A stretch of DNA of 64,000 nucleotides from Chelydra serpentina. Taxonomy: Eukaryota > Chordata > Testudines > Chelydridae. Positions 23,919 through 34,280 of the stretch are shown here, one piece after another. The notes beneath the pieces are model-generated. The model had not been told where the DNA came from and made no database searches. It saw nothing but the letters and a program-made list of their open reading frames with translations. The DNA is taken from positions 58,028,501 to 58,092,500 of the forward strand of contig JBAIAC010000006.1 of NCBI GenBank assembly GCA_037349315.1, read 5' to 3'. Each line of letters starts with the position of its first letter. The stretch's first letter is position 1. The position numbers and the translations under genes were made by a program.

Positions 23919-24329
23919 CCTACATGGTTCATAAGGATACTATACCTGTCACGGGTCCCTCAGACCAGATAAAAATTAGAAGAAACCTGCTATTGCATGA
24001 AATTGAGCAGACAGCTCAGAATGCTTTCACCAGCCCAAATATCCTCTGACCAGCTTTTCTCACACTATGAGCAAACCTGGACCTTGTCCCTGGAATATTC
24101 AAATTGTCGTCAAGTAATTGGGCAGGACATTAGAGACTATGAGTGGAACTGTTAAACTGCAATTGTTAATGGAGTCCAGCAATTAGCCAAATCTTTTTAT
24201 AAGTGCCTCATTAGCCTGGTGAAATGATGATGATGCTTTTACAGACTAAGCTGTGGCCTCTGCCAGGTTACATGTAAACCCGTTTCCTACATGAGTAACT
24301 TGTTAGGCAAAATTCAAATGGCCAATTGA
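23919..24329. other. Unannotated sequence
   Basis: No feature seen. Confidence 0.4.
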
Positions 24330-25600
24330 TGGTTGCAGCTTTGTCAGTGTTTCCCCTGGGGCCTCAACACTTTAGAGTTTGGCCCCAGAGACGACATGTG
24401 GGGAGGCACGCTGAGTCACGTCCCCTGCCTTCCCCCCCAGATTTCTGCTAGGGTTCACATCGGAACATCAGAACGCTCTTTGCCTTGCCCATGGGCTGCC
24501 CCGGCCTGTGTCTTTGCAAAGCTCATCCCTTCCCCGCCTACTCCCGCTGTGGCTAAGAGCAGCTCCCATACCTTCCCACCTGCACAGTGCCAATAGGCTG
24601 CTGCTGGCCACCAACATAACCCAGCCACCTCCTTCCTCCAGCTGCAGCCTGGGCAGGAAGGGGTTACGGAAGCATTGTGCTTCGGGTCCCCTGGGAACCT
24701 GCAGGGGTGGTTGGGATCTGGCAGAGAGGAGGGGGTGACACTGGACCCCAGCCCGGGGAGAGTGCCATGAGGGGTTCAGTGCAGCCTGGCTCCTTCCCTT
24801 CCCTGCCAGTGCCACTGATGCCATCCTGGCCTACAGGTGACTCCCGCCACTGCCCACCCTTCTGTGCAGACAGCAGCAGCCAAGTAGGGCAGCCTCCTGC
24901 ACATGCCCCTGGCTGCGGCGACTCGGGGAACAGACAGGGCATGGGGCTCTGCCTGCTCCGGACAGTCCGAGCTACCTGCTGAGGGGGGGGGGGGAGGGAT
25001 GGAGGGGCACTGCCCATGAAGCGAAGGGCATTTAGAGCTACCCTCAGTCTGGCAGACATGTGGGAGGTCTCAGTGCAGCGTGGATGGTCTCGTCTCCAAC
25101 ACTGGCTCACAGGGGGCGTCTCCCTCGAGCAGCAAGCAGCTTTCCCTGCTCCGGCAGTATCTCTCCAACGATCTCAAAGTGCTTTACAAATCGCAGTGCA
25201 CCACTGGGAGCGAGGTGGGGATCCCCCATTATAGAGAGGGGGAGGCCTTGCATTTAACCTCATGCATGTGTGCGGGGGCTGAACCCGCGGCCCTGACAAC
25301 AGGGCCCAGCTGCCTTGTCCAAGCTCACAGAGTCCATCACAGAGCCAGGAATAGAGCCCAGGGGCTGGGATCCTGCTGCCACAGGCTGGGTGGGACCAGG
25401 AGCCTGTGGCCAAAGGTGAGGCTGGCTGGGGGGGCTGGGAGCTGGCTCGGAGCTGGGAGGTGCTGGGAAGCTGCTCTGCATTGCATTGAAGAAGGCTCAG
25501 CGAGTGACTCTGAGGCCATGCTACAGCCCACAAGGCCGTGTGGCGTGCCCCGCCCCCCACGCATCACCTCTGCTGCCAGGGTTCACACCAGAACCTTTAC
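24330..25600. other. GC-rich block without supported gene
   Basis: This 1.3-kb stretch is clearly richer in G and C than its surroundings, with a 12-base G run at 24983-24994 followed by further G triplets. Open frames occur on both strands (for example 25080-25862 plus and 24664-25110 minus), but they overlap, show no domain, and run across a MIR-like repeat. It could be a repeat-derived GC block, or the 5' end of a gene outside the window. I cannot decide from sequence alone. Confidence 0.35.
25165..25370 (-). repeat. MIR-like SINE remnant, minus strand
   Basis: The order 'gatctcaaagtgctttacaaa', then a 'ggtggggatccccc' box, then 'gtccaagctcacagagtccatcacagagccaggaatagagcccagg' (quoted in pieces from 25172, 25213 and 25318) matches the reverse sense of MIR/CORE-SINE-type repeats, where 'caaggtcacacagc' is followed by the B box in reverse. 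It is degraded. Confidence 0.5.
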
Positions 25601-27376
25601 ACTGTGCCCCCCCACCCCACTATTAACAGTTACACGTCGCCTCTCTTTGGACCTTAGTGACAATGTGTTAGGATTCCCACCCCCCCCCAATACAATTGAG
25701 TGCCCCAAATTATTACAGTACTGTGCTGATTTTCCTCTGCTACAGACAAGTCCTAAGTGGCCAGCAGCCTCCCAAAATGATTCCAAAAGTTCTTGGCAAG
25801 TTTCTGTTTTCGCTGGGCCCACAAACAAAAAACTCATCTCCATAACAAACAATTGGTTTTAAACCTGTTTTACTCATTACTACCCTCTGCACAACCTACG
25901 AAAGGTCTCACAAGTCAAAACATGTTCATGAACAAAACAGCCCATTGGCAGACACTTATCTCTGTATATTCTTCTTGAAACTGAAAACCAGGCACGTGAA
26001 AACTCTCCAGATGCACTAGCAGTAAACAATATGCTGATAGAAATCTGCTTTTTCCATTAGATAACCACTATTCTTAATTATGCTCAGCTCTGATTATGGA
26101 GTGCAAAGAGGCAAATTAATTCACATCACCATGGATGTGTGGTCGGAAGGTGGATTACATGACAGTCTCTATATGTCGAGTAACGTTCCAGTCTGATAAC
26201 TCTGGCCTATCTCCACTCCAAATGTCACCAGGAAACTTCTCCTACAGTATGATTTGTTAAAGGTGTTAACAAACATTACCCTGCTGTCAAGCAGCTCTAG
26301 GAGATTTGTAGCCTTAATGTGAAAGGGACGTGCCCTTTGACTTTGTGTCAGCCTTAGCAAAGGAGAGGAATAAGAAATCCCTTATAACATCTATATGCAT
26401 CTTGCACATTCCAAAAATGCACACTATAGAAATTATGAAGTAACCTGAAGAAAACAGCATGATGTTGAGGTTTATTTGCACTCATTGCATTAGATATTTT
26501 TAGCCATTTCTAACTATAGCAATTTATAATGCCCTGTGCATGGCCATGCACAAGCTCAACCAGAGAGGCATTTTTCCTCAGTGGAAACTGTTGAACAACT
26601 GTGTTGATAAAAGAGTCTTAAGTGTTTTTAATTGTTTGATCCAAATGTTTAAGCCAGGATCAACATGGAAAATTGCTGTTTAAAATAAAAACAAAACAAA
26701 ACAAAGCACACAAATCTCTGTAAAAGTGTCCTCAGCAAATAGAGTTCTAATTCCCATTATCTTTTCGCTTAAGAATGGGTACAGCTCACAGATGGCAGGG
26801 AATGCAAAAGCAATCAATGAAAATTAAATAGCCACATTACCAAGACTAGCAGGAGCAGCAAAACAATAGGTTGCTTGTGCTGCTGCTGGTGATAGAAAAG
26901 GGCTAGGGATCAGACCTAGACAAAACCAGGTATTGTTTCAGTTCAAATGCAGAGATAGGTCCCATTTTTTGGAAGCTTTGGTAAATGCTTCCAGTTTTGG
27001 CTTTCCTTTTCTATGGCTTTCACTCATTGCCAAGAACGGGGCAGGAACAGGTGTTAAGATGTGTGAGCCCTTCCACACTGAAAAGTTTATAAGTCCAGGA
27101 AGATCCTTAAACATAACTAGAGCTGAGAATTTGGCTGTGGTCAGTGCATCAAAAACTGTGTTCACTAGCTAAGTTATCAGCCATTGAGTATATACTCACA
27201 ATGTATTTCTAATGGTGCTGGTAAGTGAGCTGTATTCTGCCATTGCATATGTATGGCCCCCACTAACTTTAATGGGAGGAGTTAGTGCATATAACAGCAA
27301 AGTTTGGCTCATCGTTATTTGAAGGAATCATTATCTGAGGTCTCATTATCTATCTCTGCTACTTTTCAAATCATGA
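25601..27376. other. Unannotated sequence
   Basis: A degraded 'actttaatgggagga' palindromic-repeat fragment near 27270 is the only recognisable piece. No gene. Confidence 0.4.
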
Positions 27377-27544
27377 GGGCGTGTTTATATGGAGACACCC
27401 AGGAAAGTTAAGATGAAGCAACTAAAGGTGTGAAATTAAGGCAAATGAAATCCCTGTATAGATGCTCTCATTCAGAAGTAGAATGCCTTAAGTCGCTATA
27501 ACTTAACAGCAACAGCAAACTAAGGCCACTTTACTTGGTCATTA

Positions 27545-27886
27545 CACTCATTGAATCTATTTCCCCAAAGTTAAATATCCTCACACCTTCTTGTCAACTG
27601 TCTGATATAGGCCTTCTTGATTATCACTACAAAAGGTTTTTTTTTCTCCTGCTGATAATAGCTCATCTAAATTAAATAGCCTCTTAGAATTGGTATGGCA
27701 GCTTCCAAGTTTTCTGTGTGTATATATACATCTTATTTCTGTGTGTTCCATTCTATGCATCCGATGAAGTGGGCTATAGCCTACAAAAGCTTATGCTGAA
27801 ATAAATGTGTTCGTCTCTAAGGTGCCACAAGTACTCCTCAGTCTTTTAACGGATACAGACTAACACGGCTGCTACTCTGAATCCTG
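27545..27886 (+). mobile_element. Penelope-like element 3' end, plus strand
   Basis: It aligns by eye along its length with the reverse complement of 28744-29095: 'ttgaatctatttcc', 'tcaactgtc', 'ttatcact', 'aaaggttttt', 'cctgctg', 'agcctctta', then 'atgcatccgatgaagtggg', 'aaaagcttatgctgaaataaa', 'gtctctaaggtgccacaagta' and 'acagactaacacggctgct'. No coding part is retained. The class follows from the second copy, which carries the end of an endonuclease domain. Confidence 0.7.
27756..27796 (+). ncRNA. Hammerhead-ribozyme-like core, mutated
   Basis: In RNA sense the segment reads CCGAUGA, a 5-bp stem-loop (AGUGGGC-UAUA-GCCUAC), AAAA, then GCUUAUGC. This follows the hammerhead order CUGAUGA, stem II, GAAA, stem III/I. 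Penelope-like elements are known to carry hammerhead motifs in their terminal repeats. Here the invariant GAAA has become AAAA and U4 of the core is C, so cleavage activity is unlikely. Confidence 0.5.
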
Positions 27887-28844
27887 TTCTTTTAACTTTA
27901 CCCCTGTATTTCATCTTGACTTTTTTCTGAGTGTCCCTGTGTAGACAACCCCTGAGAGTTTTGTGGAAGCAGGACCCTCTCACTTCAACATCTTTATAAG
28001 ACAGAAAGATCTTCTTGCCTTTTGGAGACAACAGGTATTTCTACATTCCACTGATCGGATTTTGTCCCCTACAGATTTTAATAACACATTATTTTTTATA
28101 TATCTCTTTATATGTACTTTCCATGAACCCTGGGACTTTTGGCAATAGCTGTATCATTGCTACATCTTGTGTCAACAGTTATGTTAAACCAAGGTAGAAT
28201 TTAAGTGATTGTTTTGTTAGTTGAAGGGCTTGAGATCGCAAACAGGAATAATTGTTTTTATCCACTGGTGAAAAACAGATTAAAGCACCAGGTTTAAGGG
28301 AAAGAAAGGCTTATGTGACACAGCAAACAAGGAAGAAGAGATTTGCACATTACTTACATTACATTTATAGCAGAATTAATTTGTCAAAACACACATTTTA
28401 CCAAACAGAATCCTGGAACACATCTAGGCTTTCTCCATATGCAAAAACAATAAATCAGTAGCTCTTAGTGAAATTTTAAACCAAATTTAAAAAAATCTAC
28501 CTGGCTGTGTGCCCTAATTGATTGTACTGTCATAAATTGGCAAAAACATAGCCCGTATGGGTTTAATATATTTTCAAAGATTTGTTCTAATATAGAGTAG
28601 GCATGATTACTAAACACAGCTTGTGCTTCCTAAACTTGGCAGTCAACCTGCAAAGTAGGGGCTAAATTCTGCTCTGACTAGTGTAAATGAGATCAGGATC
28701 TGCCCAACACCACCGGACGAGGCATTTGATGGGACTTCACAATATAGTTTACAGTGTAGTAGCCGTGTTAGTCTGTGTCAGCAAAAAGAAAATAAGAAAG
28801 AAAGGAATACTTGTGGCACCTTAGAGACTAACAAATTTATTTCA

Positions 28845-28886
28845 GCATAAGCTTTCGTGGGTTAGAACCCACTTCATCGGATGCAT
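28845..28886 (-). ncRNA. Hammerhead-ribozyme-like core
   Basis: On the minus strand: AUGCAUC, CGAUGA, stem II of GUGGG with CCCAC around the loop UUCUAA, GAAA, then GCUUAUGC. Stem II pairs perfectly over five bases, GAAA is intact, and flanking GCAU/AUGC can form stem I with a very short stem III. Only U4 of the CUGAUGA core is altered to C. This is the better kept of the two copies. Activity is an open question. Confidence 0.55.
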
Positions 28887-29093
28887 GGAATGAAACATAC
28901 AGTAGACAGATATTTATACAGTCAGAGAAACATGATAAGGTGGAAGTGCGTAAACCAACCTTAAGAGGCTAATTAATTGAGAGGAACTATAACAGCAGGG
29001 GAAGAAAAACCTTTGAAGTGATAAACAAGATGGCCAATGTGGACAGTTGACACACAGGTGTGAATGAGGCTCGTTAACTTAAGGGAAATAGAT

Positions 29094-29288
29094 TCAATTA
29101 ACGTAATGGCCAAGCCATTCCAAGTCTCTGTTTAATCCTGAGTTGATGGCATCTAGTTTGCATATCAATTCAAGTTCAACAGCTTCTCGTTGAAGTCTGT
29201 TTTTGGAGTTTATTTGTTGCAAAATTACTACCCTCAAGTCTGTGATATAGTATAATTTAGTGTTTAATAAGAACAGAACAATAAGCAA
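29094..29288 (-). pseudogene. Penelope-like GIY-YIG endonuclease C-terminus
   Basis: The 64-codon piece contains 'DLRVVILQQ', then a basic 'NRLQRE' segment, 'ELICKLDAINSGLNRDL' and a terminal 'GHYVN'. An acidic residue followed by a '(I/L)..LDAI.SGLN' segment near the end of the protein is the layout of the GIY-YIG endonuclease tail of Penelope-like polyproteins. The reverse transcriptase and the GIY-YIG motif itself are missing here, so it is a relic. Its stop lies about 210 bp upstream of the ribozyme-like core. Confidence 0.6.
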
Positions 29289-29299
29289 TTCAGGTCTAT

Positions 29300-29894
29300 A
29301 TGGAAGAAAATCGGGGCTTTCTTTTTTTCCAATGTGAGGGTATTGGGTTGCACGTGGGAAGAGCTGTAGAAATTATTGCTCTTATATGAGCAAAATAAAA
29401 TATTATCCCTAAATGGTATTCTCTTTGTAAGTTGTTGAGTGTGGCATAGTTTTCTTCCTACTATCCTCATTGTCTGTTGCTTACATTTCACTCTGCTTAA
29501 AGTAAATTTCCCTTGTCTATTCTTCACAACAATCAGTGATTGCTCACCTGAACTTACCAAGAAGAGGAATCTTTCTTCACCTCTGCTAACTTGGTTTGAT
29601 CTGGTAGGATGAAGCTGAAAATTCTTCCATTTCCTGTCCTTATGTCCTGCCATTGGTTTAAAGCACAGAGGCACACCTCACTGGTAAGTGGCTCCCCTTT
29701 CCTTTGGACATTGAAGGCACTATTTTAACAACTGAGCCATTAACCAGGTTGTAGAACTTTGATTACGAATGAGATTCTGTGGTGTTAACCAATGACTTCG
29801 TACAAGTAAATGCCCAAACTACATGCCACCATTTAAAAGAACTCACTCACGAACTGCAGAAAACTCTGTGATAATAGAAAAATTAGAGTCAGTA
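29300..29894. other. Unannotated sequence
   Basis: Includes the 136-codon minus frame 29264-29674, which overlaps the Penelope-like relic at one end. No domain recognised. It may be the frameshifted upstream part of that element. Confidence 0.3.
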
Positions 29895-31130
29895 TGTTTA
29901 TTATAGACACTGCTGGTAGCTCACCCATTATGAAGGCTGCCCTACACTTCTCATTATAAGATTCTGGATTCAGTTGTTCGTAACTTTGCCAAAACCCATT
30001 TGGGCTGAAATTTTCTATTCAGGGTATATGCCTTAGACTGAATTTATTTTGGCCATGTTAAAAATGTTGGTGACTTTTTGTTTGAAAAATTGTACCACCT
30101 CCATGTTATGGAAGAGAGACATGAAATTTGGTAGGGGGTGTAGCCTTTGTGTCAGTGGAGCACCTTTGTCATCTCTGTGAAAATCTACCCAAATCTGGCC
30201 ATGTTATAAATCATAGATCACGCATATTCTGTGGAGACTTGCTAGATCTTCAGAGCTAAAAACGCTGAAGATTTTATCTGTATGAGCCTGTTCCAGTCTG
30301 GGGCTGAGCAGGACTTAATTTGAAATTGCAGCTCTGGGAGGTTGTGGGCTGGGCTAAGAGCAGACACTAGAGCGGAGAGCAGGAAGCCTGTCTCTCTCTT
30401 GTGCTCTCAATGCCCCTTGCTGGCAGCAGCATGGAGGAAGAACCTGCCCGATTCCAATATAGACATCACAAAAGCCAGACCGAGGTCTGGGGAGTAAGTT
30501 GGGAGAGGGAGCTGAGGGCAACACAAGACTCAGACTGGAGATCGACAGGGAGTGGATAGGAAAACTGGGACTGGGAGCTGAGGTCTGAGGGGAGGTTGGG
30601 ATTGCTGGGGAAGAAGACTGGGAGTTGAAGCGGGAAGAAGATACATAGGTTTTAAGAACAGAAGGAACCATTACATCTAATCTGACCTCAGAGGTGACTG
30701 GGAGTGGGAGCTGGGAAGGAAAGTGGCTGGGGTTGGACTGGGAGCCAGCAGGTTGCAGGGGGGAGATTAGATTGGATGAAGAGCCAATGGGGGAGACTGA
30801 CAACCAGTGGAGCAGGAGCTGGGAGTGAGGAGAAATAGCTCTGATGAAGGAGCCAGGGTTGTGGACAAATTAGCTCACTAAAGAGATTGGACAAAGAGCA
30901 GGAGAGTATATTGGATAAAGAGCCCAGGGAGGGGTAGTGGGAACATAGATGAGGGGGTGCAGGAAGCCAGTAAGGGGTAGGAAGGATGGGGGGACTTAGA
31001 ATGGCTGGGCAAGGAGGCTGAGAGCAGGAGCTGAGGGAGACAAGTTGGGGGTGAAGAAGGGATGTGAACATGGGTTTCCTACATTGCAGGAGAGTGCCTC
31101 AGCCACTGGGATATGGGATAGACTGACACG
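29895..31130 (+). repeat. Interspersed repeat, copy 2, with purine-rich tail
   Basis: Shares its word order with 860-1760 (see that entry). The tail from about 30310 to 31070 is strongly G/A-biased on the plus strand with repeated 'ctgggagctg', 'gggagtgg' and 'gaggttgggattg' words. The minus-strand frames at 30354-30803 and 30688-31071 translate this tail into Ser/Pro/Leu-rich sequence and are not convincing proteins. Confidence 0.4.
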
Positions 31131-33054
31131 CGTCTTTTACAATCTGTCCCATTAAAGCTGTTTCATTTGTTTACAAAGAGGCATAGGAGCAGGGACTTGT
31201 ACTTGGATCTTCTGTGTTGTAGGGTAGTGTCCGACTCCTAACTACCATCATTCATACTTTCTTTCCCATGCCCAATAATTATTCAATGTCACCCAAACAG
31301 GGTGCACTAACACACAGAGCTAATTCCCAAGACAGCCAGCAGGAGGCGCCACAGTGGTAGATGAACCCCATTACAGTCAGCATGAATTACTATGAATTGC
31401 CACTATGAATGACAATGATTTGTTTGTCTATCAGCTGGGAACTGGATGATTCCATGTAGCCTACTGAATAGTTATAATCAAATAGTAGTTACTTTTGTCT
31501 AGGAGTCCAAACTCCCTGTCTTGAAAGATATGCACTTAACCATATTTTCCAAGGTGGTGAACCAAAAAGGAGAGAAATCATGTCCATGCAATTTTTTCAT
31601 ATAGCTATTGAAACATACTTATTGCAGTTTGGGATTTTTCACAGGTGCTATCCAGAGTAAAAAAAAACCATAGAGAGTAAAAATGCAGTACCTCTAGGAA
31701 AAATTTGATTCACAACTCAAGTGTCTACATTGCTGCAAACTATCGGTTTTGTCATGCGTCGCAACAGTCCAAATGCCGTGGTTTGGGGCAGCTCTTAGGA
31801 GAAAATGCAGGCTGCTCAGGTATTTCCCCACAGCTGCCTATGGTTTCCACTTTTAGCTGCTAAAGGCTGCTGCACCATTTGTGCTGCAGGCAGCTGTAGG
31901 CTTCTAGGGCTTCACTTTACTGTATGAGCAGGATAGAAACCCTAAGGGGAGAGTAGAGCCACCTGCTCCTTGAGCTTGCAGCAGCAGCAGCACCCAAAAG
32001 GGTGAAAAGCCAGAGAGACTCCAAGAAGTTGACTGGAGACGTCACTGCTGTCCAATTATTTTACGTGGCAGTAAAATATTATACGGTGTGGGTAGCAGTA
32101 CAAAACATTGAACTACATGACCCTCTCCTGCAATCTCCGTTCAGGTTCTGAAATGTTCTGTGTAATCCAACGAAGCCTCTGTGTTTATCTAAGTATCCCC
32201 TTTACTGAATTTGGAGTGAGAAAACAATGCTATATAATATGTTCACTAAAACTTTGTTTGAAAGGTTTATTGCTAAAGATGAATAGTTCAAGGCAAATCC
32301 TTTGCAAGTAGTTGGATTCATCTCTACTGTTGTTGCCTTTTTACAGCTCCAGTATAAAGCTTGAATATCCATGTCTGATGGACACTCATGAAAGACTTCT
32401 GAATATGAACATTTGCTGGTGCAGCATCTGCACTGCTTTAGAAAAATTTTCACAAATTACCATCTACCTTTTCACCGCATAGAGCCAAAGAGGATGCTGC
32501 TGGCATGCATCCTCTGATGAACGTCTGTTTACCAGCTGTGCTCAAAGGGTTTGATAACATGTTATAAAACTCCAAGAGCCTGAGTAGCAGCTGTTCCCAA
32601 TCAATGTAATATATTTGGGCTGGGGAGAAGAGGGGTTCTTATTAAGAGACGTAAGCAATGACCAGTTATATCACCCAATAATAAACATCAGATTTTTAAA
32701 AAGTCAGGGTCATTTTTGGGTCCCTGAATTATTATTTTTAAGCCTTTCTTCATTTCTGCAAAGAGCAAAACAAAAGGAACCTTCCACTCAGCGCTGTATA
32801 TGGTAGAGGAATTTAGGTATGAAGCCATTATAATGGAGCAGAGTGCATCCCCTCTTGATGACTTCCCCCACCATGTTGACCCAAATATTTGGAATTCTGT
32901 TTCATAAATTTTAATGTGGGAAATATGACATTCTAGACAAACAAGAATGCAAGCGTATCCTCTGCCTATCATTGTCATTCTAAACAGTTCCAGCCCTGCT
33001 CTTCAGAAAGAAAGATAAGGAACATTCTTGAAGGAGGATGAATACAGTAGGATT
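31131..33054. other. Unannotated sequence
   Basis: No gene or classed repeat seen apart from the CTCF-like motif at 31336. Confidence 0.4.
31336..31349 (+). promoter_or_regulatory. CTCF-like motif
   Basis: CCAGCAGGAGGCGC differs from an ideal CTCF core (CCAGCAGGGGGCGC) at one position and lies outside any repeat I can recognise. It is one of the better matches in the window. Confidence 0.4.
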
Positions 33055-33275
33055 TGGGGAACTTTGGAGCCAAGATAAGATAATCATATCTAGTGCTTTT
33101 CATTAGTAGCTTTCAAAGCTCTTTGCCAAGGGGGGGGGCAATATCAATATCCCCATTTTCCAAAGGGGAAACTAAAGCACAGAGATGCCAAGTCATCCAG
33201 CAGATCTGGGAACAGAACTCAGGTCTCCTGAGACCCAGGCTAGTGCTGTAGCTACTGGAACACCGTGCTCTATAG
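33055..33275 (-). repeat. MIR-like SINE remnant, minus strand
   Basis: 'ctttcaaagctctttgccaa', a G run, 'tatccccattttccaaagg', 'gaaactaaagcacagag', 'aagtcatccagcagatctgg' and 'acagaactcaggtctcctgag' follow in the order of a reverse-sense MIR/CORE-SINE. A tRNA-like region follows ('gctagtgctgtagctactgg'). Confidence 0.7.
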
Positions 33276-34087
33276 AATGCTGTATTAAGATGTTCTAATA
33301 GAAAGCCCTTACCCTCAGTCCTCTCCTCTCCTGTGCATTAATTAGTAGGAAGAAGACAATGGAGTTAGCACAAACTATAGTGCAGCGTAATGGCATAGGA
33401 ATATACTAGGAATTGAATGTGACTAATGGGCCAATCCATGTACCACATTCCAGTTCCTGGTTATCCAAGTCAGCTAGAGTGCATGCTGCTATCAGCAGTC
33501 CTACTGATTTCAATGGGAGTTCGGGACCCTAATCTGCTTAAGCACTTTTGTAAACTCCAGCAGGCCCTAGTCTGCATCCTTAGGCACCAAAATAGCTTTT
33601 AAATCAGCTACTACAGTGAGAACTGTGATAAAATAAAGTGCCTAAAACCACAAACACAATGGTCCTTTCACCTGAAGATTTTTATTTATTTATTGCAGGA
33701 TATGGTGCCTAGATCCTGTGATGGAATTAAAAATATCATATAACTATTCAAATAAAATGACTTTAGTAGTGATGTACCCTGTACATAGGAGGGAGGTACA
33801 CAGATAATGTACTCTGCGTACTTAGTATCATTGAACAATAAATGAAAGTCAAAGCGCTCTGCTGTGCGCATTTATGAGAGCTACACTGTAAACTGTACCC
33901 TTTAAATTAGGGAAAGTTAAAGACCAACCTTTGTCAGAGTTTTTGTTTGTAATAACTAGATAGAAAAGTTAGATATGCATGCCAAGGATGAGAATGCTGA
34001 ATGCTCGACCTTGTCACTGCATGACTTGTGAACACTGAAGAGGAACATACCGTATGTATTGTTTTAATATAAAAGTGTCTTAGAAAT
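33276..34087. other. Unannotated sequence
   Basis: A 'gatttcaatgggagttcggg' palindromic-repeat fragment lies near 33508. Nothing else recognised. Confidence 0.4.
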
Positions 34088-34280
34088 AGACCAAGGTGGG
34101 TGAGGTAATATCTTCCATTAGACCAACTTCTGCTGGTGAGAGACGCGAGGAAAAGTGCTGTGTAGCTCAGAAGCTTGTGTCTCTCTCAGCAGCAGAATTT
34201 GGTCCAATAAAAGAATGATCTCACCCAACTTGTCTCTCTAATATCCTGGGACTGACATGGCTACAACAACCCTGTGTATT
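34088..34280 (+). repeat. Inverted-arm repeat (Penelope-like?), copy 1
   Basis: The left arm 'aggtgggtgaggtaatatc...gaccaacttctgctggtgagaga' is mirrored by the right arm 'tctctctcagcagcagaatttggtccaataaaag...tctcacccaactt', with about 35 bases between. Then comes 'ctaatatcctgggactgacatggctacaacaac'. The family recurs at 37975-38200. The central 'aagtgctgtgtagctcagaagctt' resembles a worn hammerhead stem II. Class is uncertain. Confidence 0.55.

Larger units (their letters stand above)
27377..27952. mobile_element. Harbinger-type MITE split by a Penelope-like insertion
   Basis: The left end GGGCGTGTTTATATGGAGAC and the right end, in reverse complement GGGGTTGTCTACACAGGGAC, remain similar for about 50 bp inward ('ggaaagttaagatgaagca' against 'aaaaagtcaagatgaaata'). 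The triplet TGA flanks both sides (27374-27376 and 27953-27955). From about 27545 to 27890 the interior is a Penelope-like 3' end, leaving MITE arms of about 170 and 60 bp. The MITE therefore predates the Penelope-like insertion. Confidence 0.65.
28744..29288 (-). mobile_element. Penelope-like element 3' part, minus strand
   Basis: Reading the minus strand, a C-terminal coding piece (29288 to 29094) is followed by about 350 bp of 3' sequence homologous to 27545-27886, ending at 28744 with 'agactaacacggctactacac'. It lies about 860 bp from the plus-strand copy and in inverted orientation. The 5' limit is not clear; similar-looking sequence may go on to about 29670, where a 136-codon minus frame has no domain I can name. 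Confidence 0.7.

Noticed and set aside
24333..25862. Several ORFs up to 260 codons in the GC-rich block
   Set aside because: They overlap on both strands and one crosses a MIR-like repeat. Long open frames are expected by chance in GC-rich DNA.
30354..31071. Two Ser/Pro-rich minus-strand ORFs
   Set aside because: They read the complement of a purine-rich tail and have no protein-like complexity.
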